Shown: positions 43,101 through 53,500 of the stretch, one piece after another
Layout: every line of letters begins with the position of its first letter
Numbering within the stretch: position 1 is the stretch's first letter
Assembly (NCBI RefSeq): GCF_041146795.1
Contig: NC_135173.1
Location: forward strand, 55,728,865-55,792,864
From: Maylandia zebra
Lineage: Eukaryota > Chordata > Actinopteri > Cichliformes > Cichlidae
DNA length: 64,000 nt
Reading direction: 5' to 3'
The notes under the pieces: model-generated
The model's database searches: none
What the model saw: the letters and a program-made list of their open reading frames with translations, nothing else
Told to the model about the DNA's origin: nothing
Made by a program: the position numbers and the translations under genes

Positions 43101-46100
43101 GGGGGATTCCCATGATGCATTGAGTTTTTCCTTTCCAGTCACCTTTCTCACTCACTATGTATTAACAGACCTCTCTGCATTGAATCATATCTGTTATTAA
43201 CCTCTGTCTCTCTTCCACAGCATGTCTTTTATCCTGTCTTCCTTCTCTCACCCCAACCGGTCGCAGCAGATGGCCGCCCCTCCCTGAGCCTGGTTCTGCC
43301 GGAGGTTTCTTCCTGTTAAAAGGGAGTTTTTCCTTCCCACTGTCGCCAAAGTGCTTGCTCATAGGGGGTCATATGATTGTTGGGTTTTTCTCTGTATCCA
43401 TGAAGCGCCTTGAGGCGACTTATGTTGTGATTTGGTGCTATATAAATAAAATTGAATTTAATTGAACTTAACTCATGAATACTGACCTAAACTGAGGCAA
43501 GTGAGGCCTGCAGATTTTTAGAGGTTGTTCTCCTGGATGAGTTGTCAGTGCGCTTTCAGAGGAAACTTTGGTAGACTGGAACCTTGGAAAGGTTCACTAC
43601 TGTTCGAAGTTTTCTCCATTTGTGGATAATGGCTCGCACCGTGGTTAGTTGGGGTCCAGAAAACCTGAGTTTCTTTAGATTGTGGTGTGAAGTGTTGCTT
43701 TTTGAGATCTGTAAACCTACTTCACTTTGTCAGTTTGTGAATACAATAACTCAAGAACGAAGTGAAAGTGGCCTCTCTAAGAGGATCTCTTTGTACTCAG
43801 TCACATTACTGTTACTAGTAAATTAATTTGTTACAACATGTTCCTCCAGCTGTTTCTTTTGAGTACCCTTAATTTTTGCAGTAGTTTTTTGTGCCCATCA
43901 CACCTTTCTTTGAGACGTGTTGTCGTCGAAGTCAAAGTGAGCTTGTTTTTTCTTAAGATGGTACATTTTAATACAGTCTACCACCATCACACTTTTTCAG
44001 ATACTTGCAAGCCAGGCACGTTATTCGTTCCCAGATTTCAGACTCAAGCCCTCTACCAGGGCCTACACTATTAGAAACTCTCCTACAACTTAGTCCAACC
44101 AATATAGGGCTGATCACCGTGCTTTACAATGAAATGTTAAACTTGACACGTACCTCCTCATCCAAACTCAAAACACTATAAGAAGAAGACTTAGACTTAG
44201 ACTCAGATCTGAATCTGCTAAAGACTGCTGTTTTAAAGTATATATCTCTAATATGGTCACCTGTGTGAGCTGTCGGCATAGAGCATCTACTGTTTAAACC
44301 TGCTTACAAGGGGCAGCCAATCAGAAGATAGTTGACTAAAAGGGTGCACAAACACCTTTTTTTGACACAGGGTGAACTTAGGGGCTGCACAAAGGGTCTG
44401 TATAAGATAAGATGATTAAGTATTATTGTGAATCATGCAAAGCTATCAATTCTTAGGTATCTCTATGAGGTGAATGAGAAGTTTCTTTCTTGAGATATTA
44501 CACATTGTATTTGCTAATATTTAAATGCTACCATTCTACTTGGAGAGCCCTAACTGTGGAAATCGCTGCTGTGTTTGCCGTGTTTTGCTTTTTTGTGTTG
44601 TTCTCGGCATCATGTCCACGTTATGCTGCTGTAGCCACTAAGCTAACACCTTGTGTGGCCTGTTTTGCCTCCTTTTGCTCTCCCAAACGATTCGTCCTCA
44701 GGGTGGCACCGTAAAAAGGAATGTGTTGTCAGTCAACAAACCTGTTATAAAGAAGGTAAAGACAAATGGAAGAAAAATTACTTTGTTGTCTCAGATCTGA
44801 CAGCACCTTTTCCGAGTCTTCCCCGAGTGTTGACACAAACTGGCGTCTTTGTATCCCCCTTCCTGTTTCCATCACCTTCCGCCCCCTAAGCTAAGCTAAC
44901 TTGTCGTAGCTTCTTATTTAGCTTACAGATGTGTGTGGTGTCACTCTTTCAGTCTTAACTCTCAGCATCAATTTCTCAAAGTGTTGAAGTGACATTTTTT
45001 TTGTTTGTTTTCTTTTGTTTCTTTCACTTTCACAAATGTGCCAAATCAGGAGTCAGCCCCAGGTGATCTGCAGTCACCTTTGACCTCAGAGAGCATCAAC
45101 GGTACAGACAATGACAGAGTTACACCAGATACACCTCAGCACCCCGAAGCCAGAGCAGAGCCTTCCCAGAATGCACTGCCCTTCTCACACAGGTAAACCA
45201 AAGTTCACTGGATTGCAGAAACAGTCGCACTTCTTGTTTAGTAGCGTGTAACATCACTTTTCAGCACTTTATTTTAGTTCAGCTGGGTCTTCATTCATAT
45301 TAAACAGTCTGGAAGCCTGAAACACAAAGAATTATTCATGGTGGTCAGCTCTAGGGTGCACAGAGAGAAATATTCTGTTGGTTTTGTAGGGCACCTTTTT
45401 TCACAACACGCACACTTGAGTGGGAAGATTTATTCTTTATTTTTGAAGCCTCTGTGTAAATGAAAGAAGATGAATTTTCATGGTAACCAAACAGAATCAG
45501 CTGTCAAAGAATTATTATTATTATTTTATTACATTTAGCTGTTTTTGCCTGAAATTCCCACATGATCAGCATCTTTGCTCATCCCACCGGAGCACTCCAC
45601 AGATGCCTTGTTAATTTGTATTATGGTCACAGCAAGCTGAGAAATACTGCACTTGTACATCAGCGCACAGTCCTGGTCCAGCCTTTGATTGGCTCTTTGG
45701 AACGGGACAGCCACCATCTTTTCTCTCATAGATTTCCGTTTAGAATAACACGAAGCTGAAAATAAGCACGCATGTACACACCTCGTGTATAGTAATAATT
45801 ACACCAAATGCTGTTGAAAGTCACTGTGGGCTTAAGAACATTCTGAAGGGCGTTTTTCACCTTTTTCCAGTTATTCCCTTTCCTCCTTTGTCCATTTTCA
45901 GTTCATCCAGCATTAATAAGCACTGGGAGGCAGAGCTTGCGGCGCTGAAGGGGAACAATGCCAAACTGACGGCGGCTCTTCTTGAATCTACAGCCAATGT
46001 CAAACAGTGGAAGCAGCAGCTGGCAGCCTATCAGGAAGAAGCTGAGAGGCTACACAAACGGGTATCACTCTGTCCCTGCACACAGGAAAGTACTCACTGC

Positions 46101-48210
46101 GTGATCCCATTTTACCACGTCTGAATGCTTTTTCTTTTCCTTTTTGGATTGCAGGTGACGGAGCTGGAGTGCGTGAGCGGCCAAACGACGGGGATTAAAT
46201 CTCAAAAGACTGAACTCAACCGAACAATAGAAGAGTTGGAGTTGGCTTTGAAGGCTAAAGAGGAGGTACAAGGAGTGCTTGTTCGTCCTACTGGGTTGAA
46301 GTCGTGGATTTTGCATGCCTGGACTTTGATTGGTGCGTTTACCATCTGTTCTGAGCTGTACACTCTTTCTGATCATGCTTGCAGGAGTTGGAGAGACTTA
46401 AAGCAGAGGTGGAGAGTGCCAATGAGTTTAGGTCCCAAAGAGATTCCCTCACACAGAGGCTACAGGTGAGTATTGCTCAATGATCATGTGTTGCATAAAG
46501 ATTAATGCAGTCTGTAAATAGTGAGTAAGAAAGAGCAAAAAAAGGACTCCATCTATGACCATCCCAAGTCCAGGAAGTGGTGCCAGATGGGTTGCAGACT
46601 TGTCTTTTCCTCATAATAACATCAACAAATATAATAAAATCAATCAATTTGTGCATTATATTAATTTTTGTGAAAACTGCTTGACCACACAGTAACAGAT
46701 GTTAATAAAACAGTTACAAATGTGATTCTGTCTTTGGAAACCAGGTGAGGGGTGAAGTGAACTTTTAACGAAGGAGGAGCTTGTTTCAGACTGTATTTAG
46801 TATAAATATTTCAAAAATTCACCGTATATGTAAAACATGGATTGTGGACCAGTATTTCAGCGTCTTTTGGCGGTTGCTATCTTTTTACAAAACCGTATTT
46901 TTTAACCAACTGGCGCACAGAAGTGCCAAAAACTGCACTTCCTCCATTGGCCACTTAAGTCAGTCCTCATAAAGTATCATGGCTAACTTTACAGCATTAG
47001 AAAGAATGCTTATAGCCTGGTAGAGATTAATTTGCAGTGCATCCAGATGTTGGAGTTAGGGGTGTGGCCACAGTGATTGACAGGTTTTCTGATACAGGCA
47101 GTTGCAACTCTACGTCTGCAAGCCCCTTGGCTGTGTGGGTGGTGGTGTTGTCTTTTGGTGCCGCTTAATGGCATTATCTGGCCACAAGTGATAATGCCAT
47201 TACCTGTTTAGTGTTACAGCCTCACTGTGTATGATTCTGGATACTGTAGCTCCTCTGAGGAAGAAAGCCTCTAATCAGACATACTCCAGTCCATGTCACA
47301 AACATGTGACTTAAAAGCAGATAACTCGAAAGTTTGTTGCTCTATAAAACGGCCCTCTGTGAAGCTAGAACGTCTTATTATCCCTCACTGATTGAAGGAA
47401 ATAAGAACAACCTTTGGTTTCTCTTCAGCACTGTAGCGATATATTCCTTTAACCTTAATGACTTCATGAATGTCTTCACAAATGAAATTTTAACCATTGG
47501 AGAAAACAATTATTTATAGCCACCCCACAGATGTATTATTATGTACAGAAACTTTCAAAACTACTGATATTTATTTAAGCTCTTTCTTTCTGATTGATCC
47601 GAGGTAACTTCAGTAAGTACTTTCTCTGTTTGTAGACCCCGTTCCTTCAAGACTGCTCAAAGAAGGCTTTGATGTTAAATATGATCAATCTGTATAATGT
47701 AATGGACTGCGTATCTGTGGCCAGTGTACTCCTAGTACCCGATAAAAGGGGAGGCTTGTGTCAGGAAGGGCATCCAACATTTTTAGAAAATCCAACATGA
47801 GGTTCATTAATAAAACGTCCATACTGCATTGGTTGAAGCCCGAGTTAAAAAATATTACCAGTGCTGCTAACCAGCAAAGACAAAAAAAAATGCGAATGGG
47901 TCACGAAGGCTTCATAAAGGGCTTGTTTAAACTAAACAAGGATTTTCAGTGGAGTTCCAAATTACAAATATGAAGCTAAAAATGTGCGTTTTTAAAAAGC
48001 GTTGTGTGTCGTTTCTATCAGGAGACGGAGGTGAGAAACCAGACGCTGGAGGCCCAGCTGACTGATCTGGAGCAGCGTCTGGAGAGCAGCCAGCTGGAGC
48101 GGGAAGCCTTTCGCAAAAGCCTGCGCTCCCTGCTGGAGCTGCTGGACAGCAAAATCTTTGAGCTGAACGAGCTGCGGGACGCACTGGCCAAGCTGCTGGA
48201 GGGCAGCTAG
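25155..48210 (+). CDS. homer1: Homer scaffold protein 1, long coiled-coil form, complete
   Basis: The exons are 25155-25159, 36404-36560, 39004-39135, 39225-39317, 45050-45192, 45902-46061, 46155-46265, 46385-46465 and 48022-48210. They total 1071 nt (356 aa; human 354). The first exon encodes only ATG-GG, as expected for MGEQPIF. The EVH1 domain (1-110) has [12 protein letters not shown], the ligand-binding Trp24 in KKNWVP, and [10 protein letters not shown] linker follows (SPLT at 138-141, ALPFSH). The coiled coil from about 190 onward ([20 protein letters not shown] ... [16 protein letters not shown]) ends in the tetramerising leucine zippers. Homer1 binds PPxxF ligands (mGluR1/5, IP3 and ryanodine receptors, Shank) at postsynaptic density and sarcoplasmic contact sites. 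No frameshift is seen. Retention of intron 5 gives a short Homer1a-like end (separate entry). The gene is divergent to the cmya5-like gene and tail-to-tail with jmy, as in human. Confidence 0.96.
26147..26997 (-). mobile_element. Internally deleted Tc1 element with IR/DR ends
   Basis: The element is bounded by TA dinucleotides and perfect outer inverted repeats: CAGGGAGTGCAGAATTATTA at 26149 and its complement ending 26995. A second, inner inverted pair, GTGCATAATTATTAGGCAAC, lies at 26327-26348 and 26794-26815, about 178-181 bp inside each end. Two repeats per end is the IR/DR organisation of some Tc1-family transposons. Total length is 851 bp, about half an autonomous Tc1 element. The missing part is the catalytic domain of the transposase. 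Confidence 0.85.
26388..26777 (-). pseudogene. Truncated Tc1 transposase: N-terminal paired-HTH domain only
   Basis: The 129-aa ORF starts [20 protein letters not shown] and contains two helix-turn-helix units ([17 protein letters not shown], then [18 protein letters not shown]) with a basic linker between ([12 protein letters not shown]). This is the DNA-binding half of Tc1 transposases. The reading frame then runs into non-homologous sequence ([13 protein letters not shown]) and stops. The DDE catalytic half is deleted. The HTH part has no stops, so the deletion may be recent, or the element may be mobilised in trans. Confidence 0.75.
27760..27985 (+). promoter_or_regulatory. CpG-dense patch in homer1 intron 1
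   Basis: Roughly 220 bp with many CpG dinucleotides (gcgagccgagtg, cggctgctg, gcggcat, cgatcggattgggcg, gcgacgg) stand out from the AT-rich intron. It includes an ATTGGG/CCAAT-like box at about 27925. This could be an alternative promoter or enhancer of homer1. No coding homology was recognised. Confidence 0.35.
34985..36288 (+). mobile_element. Tc1/mariner transposon, 1.3 kb, inactive
   Basis: TA target duplications (34985-34986 and 36287-36288) flank terminal inverted repeats with a perfect 20-bp core, GATCAAAAGTTTAAGACCAC, at 34994-35013 and complementary at 36260-36279. Similarity extends outward and inward with mismatches. Internal plus-strand sequence encodes a decayed Tc1 transposase. 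Both ends are intact, so the element could still be a substrate, but it cannot encode its own enzyme. Confidence 0.85.
35050..36006 (+). pseudogene. Tc1/mariner transposase pseudogene
   Basis: The transposase reading frame is broken into pieces. An N-terminal part (about 35060-35290) has stops after VGRSKTVI and GRSLT. A middle part ([17 protein letters not shown], then LFSDEE) covers about 35300-35490. A C-terminal ORF at 35554-36006 contains [32 protein letters not shown] (the Asp/Glu catalytic region) and a normal end. Frame changes and stops make it non-functional. The catalytic-end ORF is unusually well preserved compared with the N-terminus. Confidence 0.8.
36735..37062 (+). repeat. L2/Maui LINE 3'-end fragment in homer1 intron 2
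   Basis: Similar to the 3' untranslated end of the longer copy at 43190-43465. Shared blocks are 'gtcttttgtcccgtctccctcaccc', 'tggaggtttcatcctgttgaaagggagtttttccttc' and the tail 'gatttgaggctatgtaaataaaactgaattgaattg'. It is 5' truncated and non-coding. Confidence 0.75.
37590..37882 (-). mobile_element. tRNA-derived SINE
   Basis: Read on the minus strand, the 5' end has a polymerase-III A-box-like TGGTTCAGGGGG followed by B box GGTTCGATC (plus coordinates 37822-37830). The body then ends at 'aagcgctatataaatgcaattattattatt', an (ATT)n tail (37590-37600). The length of about 290 bp and the internal promoter arrangement are those of a tRNA-derived SINE. It is probably old and not a functional tRNA gene. 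Confidence 0.65.
38493..38879 (-). pseudogene. MADF-domain-like fragment
   Basis: The minus-strand ORF contains [20 protein letters not shown] followed by [15 protein letters not shown]. This resembles the start of a MADF (Myb/SANT-like, Adf-1) DNA-binding domain: [12 protein letters not shown], then a conserved Trp. Such domains occur in Harbinger/PIF transposon accessory proteins and in host regulators. The frame stops soon after (AQVVE), so only about the first half of the domain remains. It lies antisense in homer1 intron 2. The upstream part of the ORF is not recognisable. Probably a transposon-derived relic. Confidence 0.4.
39395..39740 (+). repeat. DNA-transposon-like interspersed repeat, family unknown
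   Basis: Contains 'caatgcaagaatttgcaaatcttataatcccatatttccttcattat' and 'agaagttggaacagggccgtgtttgtcactatgtagcatcttctcttctg', blocks I recognise as a very common teleost interspersed repeat (a non-autonomous DNA transposon). It shows no coding capacity here. Confidence 0.5.
39760..40366 (-). mobile_element. Left part of a DNA-transposon relic (Tc1-like)
   Basis: The minus strand at 40011-40244 encodes a transposase fragment with [20 protein letters not shown], the conserved block preceding the catalytic residues in Tc1-like enzymes. Flanking text such as 'gcagcaataactggcaatgagtctttcacg' and 'ggaggaattttagcccactcttctttg' fits the same fish repeat. The element is interrupted at about 40366-40372 by the L2 insertion and resumes at about 43474. 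Confidence 0.6.
40372..43473 (+). mobile_element. 5'-truncated L2/Maui-like non-LTR retrotransposon
   Basis: About 3.1 kb inserted in an older DNA transposon. The ORF encodes the end of an AP endonuclease and a reverse transcriptase (separate entry). It is followed by a 3' UTR (43042-43400) and the L2-type tail 'gcgccttgaggcgacttatgttgtgatttggtgctatataaataaaattgaa'. The 5' junction contains two perfect palindromes (arms 40355-40366/40372-40383 and 40442-40460/40470-40488). At the right edge, relic sequence resumes with 'ctcatgaatactgacctaaactgaggcaagtgaggcctgcag'. Confidence 0.85.
40484..43041 (+). pseudogene. L2 endonuclease-reverse transcriptase ORF with one in-frame stop
   Basis: A continuous frame runs from about 40490 ([16 protein letters not shown]) through [12 protein letters not shown] and [10 protein letters not shown] (C-terminal half of the AP endonuclease). 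It continues with an RT containing [28 protein letters not shown] and the catalytic [12 protein letters not shown], to the end [15 protein letters not shown] at 42256-42258 (after DNTHQ) interrupts the frame. The same frame continues directly downstream ([19 protein letters not shown]) to the TAG ending at 43041. The N-terminal part of the endonuclease is missing. It is inactive because of truncation and the stop, but otherwise well conserved, so a fairly young insertion. Confidence 0.85.
43474..44010 (-). mobile_element. Right part of the DNA-transposon relic split by L2
   Basis: The plus strand has 'tgaggcaagtgaggcctgcagatttttagaggttgttctcc', 'tccatttgtggataatggctcgcaccgtggtta' and 'aagtgagcttg...ttaatacagtctacc'. 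I recognise these as the continuation of the Tc1-like repeat whose left portion ends at about 40366. No open transposase frame is left. Confidence 0.5.
45050..45304 (+). other. homer1: Possible Homer1a-like short isoform end (retained intron 5)
   Basis: Exon 5 ends ...TCA CAC AG and the donor begins GTAA, so unspliced RNA reads TCA-CAC-AGG-TAA. The protein would terminate after ...ALPFSHR at residue 177. It would have the EVH1 domain and no coiled coil, like mammalian Homer1a (EVH1 plus linker plus an 11-residue tail). An ATTAAA at 45299-45304, about 100 nt past the stop, could serve as the poly(A) signal. Intron 5 is only 709 bp. Use of this isoform is inferred. Confidence 0.5.
46466..48021 (+). 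other. homer1 intron 8 with a decayed L2 fragment
   Basis: At about 47210-47700 the plus strand resembles internal L2 sequence ([46 protein letters not shown]), related to 41200-41400 of the longer copy but much more diverged. A fragment 'gtgtcaggaagggcatccaac' at about 47758-47778 belongs to another common fish retroposon. The remainder (46466-47200) is unique AT-rich intron. Confidence 0.65.
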
Positions 48211-49575
48211 ACGGAGAGAGACGAAGACTGTGCCACCACCTCCAACCACCTCCACCAACACAGCAGCCAGCGCCGAGACTTTTACCGCATGTCGGCACTC
48301 ACCTGCTCACTGACAACTTGAATTCTCTTTTTTTTGTTTTTTTCCTCCCACACGCGTGTAAAGGTTTACACACGACTTTATACTTTAACACACATCCACG
48401 CTCAGATCGTTTACAAACCGCCATGTGAAGCCTTCCCCTCCGCTCCACTCTGGACAAATCCACAGAAGCTTTCCTCGCTCTACGGAGACATTAAAGGCGA
48501 AATTCGCTTTTTTCTTTTAAACGTTGCTTTGGTGCGTTCAAATGCAGTCACTCAGAGTCTGCGATTGTTCTTGTTTTTTTTTCTCTTTTTTTTCCTCTTT
48601 CCGACTTTTTTTCCAGGCACAAATCTTTATTAAAACCCACGTCGCCATCAGCCAAATAAACTCTGAGATCCATTCGGTTATTTGTTGTGGGGACTCGACA
48701 CAAAGAGGATCCGGAGGACGTCGGTATCTATCGTGAAATATTCTTCTGAAATATATGAGCAATACAAAAGGGCAGCACCAGAGGGTTTACAAAAACATTT
48801 TCCACTCTCACTTTCAGGTAATTTTACTCCTCTTGGATACGTTTAAGACATCGAGGTGGGATTTTACTCAAACGTCTTTTCTTTCTTTCTATATGCTTTT
48901 TTTTTAAGGATATAACGGATTCATAGTGCACTTGTTCATGTGTGTGTGAGTGAGTCAGATGTTTCATTTCCCCTCTTTGTTTCTGTTGCGACATGAAGTG
49001 CAATGATTGAATCCTTTTTTTTGTTAATTTATTACTGAAATTTGTGACAATGATGATTATTATTATGATGGAAGTTGTACAAAATCAAAGTATCTTTATT
49101 TACATCTCATTTTCACTTAATCTTTTTTTATCATGTGGTACGTGAGTGTCAAGATGTTGAAACCTGGCAATATTTTTGAGCTGTTTATCGAAGGAAAAAG
49201 GAAAATGCGGCGGGTTGACTGCAGTTTTTTTTTTCTTTTGCCAAATAATGTTTTCCTGTACAGATCTGAATTTTTGCTGATGTTGCCTTTGGTACAGACA
49301 TGCATCAATGGTAGCTAAGTAGCGGTACTTTTTATTTGGTGGGATTTACTATTGCCAAAAATGAGAGGAATACGATTCAGCGTGTACACCTGAAGAACAC
49401 TATTTAAGGGCTTGTTGTTAGCGCGGGTACATTCGGGACACTTGGATGGATTTTTGTGCTGTTAAGGGAAAAAAGAAACATTTGAATAAGACTTTGAAAT
49501 ACTGATTTAACCACATGCTTACAGACACAAATTGTAATTTTGAGTTTTTAATAAAAGAAAACCAAATGAAAATGC
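48211..49575 (+). other. homer1: homer1 3' UTR
   Basis: Follows the stop codon TAG (48208-48210). It is T-rich, with several ATTTA-type stretches (for example near 49030 and 49100), and ends near a canonical AATAAA at 49550-49555. No other gene is seen. Confidence 0.65.
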
Positions 49576-49839
49576 TGCAGCTGTGTTTTAATGAGCATAC
49601 TGCACAGTAAACCAGCCCTGCTGTCATAAACCTGGTTTAAATAAACCTGACTGCAGTTAGACTTGCCTGGTTTAAGTTTTAACTTGCGTCCTATTTCAAA
49701 GCTTGTTCTTTGGACTATTTAAGTACCAGCATACCGTCACTTTTCCAGGCATTCAGCACGTCAACCTGAAGCATTTAAATCCATGAATGTTTTTGATTTT
49801 GCATCTCAACTAGCAGGAAACGTTCCCACAATGTTCTAA

Positions 49840-50400
49840 TGGTGTTTTGAATGGACCTGTCAAACTGAAGGACTCATCAGGTACTGGCAGGCCAAGCAAA
49901 GTGCAGCTCTGGCAGCAGCTGAAGCAAAACCTCAGGTACAGACATGCATCAATGTCTGTACCTGAGTTTTTCCTTCCCACTGTCACCAAGGGCTTGCTTG
50001 TAGGAGGTCGTCTGATTGCTAGGGTTTCCTCTGTATTATTGTAGGGTCATATAAAGCACCTTGAGACTAATTATGTTGTGATTAGGTGTTATATTAGAAA
50101 AACTATTTGAAATAAGGTCTGGGAAGAGTTCGTTGAGTTCACTGACAAAGAATTTTGGTCAGGTTTAAAGCAATTCTGGCAAACAATCTCAGGAGGAAAC
50201 CGTACCCACACTGTATAGTGGGATGGAGTGCTGGTGATTTAGCTACGCTGTGGAAAGAATAGTTTGAGGATCTCCTCAAGCCTCGAAGAAGAAGCAGAGT
50301 CTGGGGATGATGGGGAACAGCTCCTCAGCAGTGTCTACTCTGGATTAGCAGACTGGATTGGTGGGTTTCCTCTTTAAGAAAGGGGAGCAATTAAAACTAT
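49840..50400 (+). repeat. Retroposon debris: L2 tail plus an RT-linked LINE fragment
   Basis: An L2-type 3' end lies at about 49966-50100 ('gagtttttccttcccactgtcacc...caccttgagactaattatgttgtgattaggtgttatatt'). Next to it, at about 50110-50360, is a fragment whose translation (KQFWQTISGGNRTHTV, then stops) resembles the region before the RT domain of another fish LINE. Both are decayed. They lie in the homer1-jmy tail-to-tail spacer. Confidence 0.5.
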
Positions 50401-50569
50401 TAAAAACACAGACGTGTTGTTTAATTGTCTGTCTGTGGGAATAAACTTGAAAGCAATGATTCTCAGGAAGGTGAATAAAAATATGAGTTTTGGATTCTGT
50501 AAATGGATTATGGACTAGAATGATAACAGCATATTATGTGGGGGTTAAACTCTAAAGAAAGATTCAAAA

Positions 50570-53500
50570 ACAACATTTTGGTGCATCATTTTATTTTGAA
50601 AGGAAAAAATATACATATATATTTATAAATGGCCTTTAGAAAGCAGAGAGGAATGTCATGATAGGAAACAAAAAGAAAACCTTAAAGTACATTTACATTT
50701 GTACGCTTTAAAAATTCTTTAAAATATGAAGTTTCAATAAATACTTCAATACATTTAGGCATGCGGATATATTTTTCATGATTTACATTTCATTACAGTA
50801 TCATTCTTAAAAGCCCCCCCCCCCTCCAATCTTCGTTATTGCACTTACGTTGTAACTGGTTTGTCATCAAACCAATCACATGCATAAGGTCGTAAAGGTC
50901 AAACTGACAAAGAGTTATGGGTGGAATTTGAAATCTAACAGTTAAAATGGTTACAAAAACCCCCCAAAAAAACAAACCCTGTAAAAGTTAAAAAAAAAAA
51001 AAAAAAAGAAAAGAAAAGGAGAAAGTCAGATCATCTGCTGCCAAAGGTTTACACTCATACAGATATATTTAAAAATCTAACTGGGTGAAGAGGAACTGCG
51101 TGCAAATTATTCATGATGACTTTAACACTTAGCAGCAGTCTTTTACTCTGACAGTCAACTAATTGTCTTCCTGTTATACAGTATGCAGAAAACATAATGC
51201 TACAGTTAGCTTAGCTTAGCATGAAGACTAGAACACAACCCCACAGGAATTTTAGGAGCAATACTGTTGAGTCTGTGTTTCCACTTCTGCTAGTTTAGAG
51301 ACGAAAAAGATTTTTCATTTTAAAAAAAATCCAGTATTCAGACACATGAAACATAAACACACTTCCCTAACATTTGCTATGTGTAGTTATTTATTACTTT
51401 AAACAAGGCCAAATTCAGGTTTGTCAGAATTTGATGGTCTGTGTTTAAAATCAGCCAAGTAACAGTCCTGCTTTGACATAATTACATCATAAAAAAACAA
51501 AACAAAACTAGCGTCTAAAACTCATTAAGTATCGCTTTTAAACAGAGAAGCTAGCTCTGTTTTTAGTCTTTATGCTAAGCTAAGCTGGTAATCATTCAAA
51601 CACAGCAGCACTGATGTTATCAGTGCAATGTCAGCATATGTGAGAAGAAAAAAGAAGATATATATATATGACATGTTGCTCACTCAGTGCATGGCTTATC
51701 AAACAGGAAAATGTGGGATTAGTTTTTCAGTTAACAAGTTTTCTCAATAGATATTAAAAACCAAACCAAACCCCCCCCACACACACACACACATCAACAA
51801 CTCCAGTAAATAAGGTAAGGAAGCAAGCTCGGAAAACATCTTTCATAAAAGAAGGCAGTGGAAAGACAGCATCTCTCAGGTGAGGAAACTGACAGTAAAA
51901 ACAACAAATGAGCACAGCACAATAAATAGAAACGTCACACATACTCCTAAAGCTCATCTATGAATCCCTGCCACACCGTGTAAAGCATCTGAATTATTAC
52001 AAAATAATATGCTGGTTATTTTCATTGTGTGGAGATAATAGTAAAAAATAAAGACAAGAAGGAAGAACACCCATCACCGTTTCCTAAAGCCAAAAGCAAT
52101 GTCTTCAAATGTGTCAAATATCTAGGTTACGGTTAGCTAATGTGCAGCTAACTATCACATGCTAAATGAAACAGAAAAAAAGAAACAAAACAAAAACAAA
52201 TAAAATTCTAAAATTTCAACATATCAGCCAAATATCATTACACTACCAGCTGATATCGGCCCCTCTTGACTGACGCTACACCCCAAAAAAACAATTTTAC
52301 CGATATTAGTCAATATTTTCTTTTTGCCAGATCAATTTTGCACTGTTGAATTCTTTAAAAAAAAAAAAAAAACAAACAAAAAAAACACGATAAAGAGATT
52401 AAAAGGCAGTTATATTTTAAAATTAAGATGAATTTGTTTCTAGCACAAAAGCAGAAATAAACAAGAAAGAAATGTCAAATTCTTATTTTAGAGGATGTGA
52501 AATTCTAGACCGATAACAATCTGTGGATCTGTATCTAAAGAGCCGAGCTCCATTATAGTGATTCATATCTACTTTTTTTTTGCTTTTTGGTTCTGCTATT
52601 TGTCAATGATGAATCAAGATCAAAGTAATAAATGAAAGGGAATCTGGTCCCAACAATATTTCCATCTGTAAGGTGGACAGTAAACTCTGCCAAACACAGA
52701 AAACATCCAAAGCTACATTCAAGAAATCATTTATACTTCAAATGGAGCTAAAATAGAAATGTCATACAGGTATACATCTGTCAAAATACTGACCTGGTGT
52801 TAACGGCATCCTTATAAAAGAAGTGGAGGATGCACAACAACAGATAAAGCTTGTTATGTAAAACCACAGCTCTTTGTGTGCTGATGATTACAGTGTTACA
52901 GTGTGACTATGACGGGAACACCAGGGGCCAGATGTGCTACTGGTCTACATCGGCACCAAGCTAAAAGACGCCGGCAGGTTTTCTTTGTGGCTGGCTTTAT
53001 GTTTATGTATTAGACAGATTTTTCAGTTCAGAGTGCAAAGAAGAAAAAAATCGACAGATTTAAGAGAAAAACTAAAAAAATTGTGGCTTTTGTTTCAGTC
53101 AAAAAGCATCGCTTTACTTTTCAAGGTTCAGCTGATCTTCTGGGATCAATAACTCATTAGAACAACAACAACATCTTTTTTCCAGCATGTTCATGTTTTT
53201 CCAGTCATGCTCTGACCTGGACTAACAACACAGGGACCGTCTGCAAAGTGTAATGCCGAAACGTATAATACATAGATATCCCGTTAATCAAACCATATGT
53301 AAAAACGAGCTTCTATTGTTATCAATAATTGGCAATTTTTACAAGGGAAATTACTAAATGACTTTCAGTTAAGAGAACATTTAATATCATTTCCTTATAA
53401 GCTTTTTTATTTTTATTTTTTAACTATTTGCAGCAATGGAGCACCCAGAATCTACATGTTGGTGACATAAATGAGAACAAAGTTATTGCTGATATGAACG

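Larger units (their letters stand above)
39318..45049 (+). other. homer1 intron 4 (5.7 kb), mostly nested transposons
   Basis: The intron consists largely of an older DNA-transposon block (about 39395-40366 and 43474-44010) interrupted by an L2 LINE (about 40372-43473). The last kilobase (44010-45049) is AT-rich unique sequence with no exon. A polypyrimidine tract precedes the exon 5 acceptor at 45049. Confidence 0.7.
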
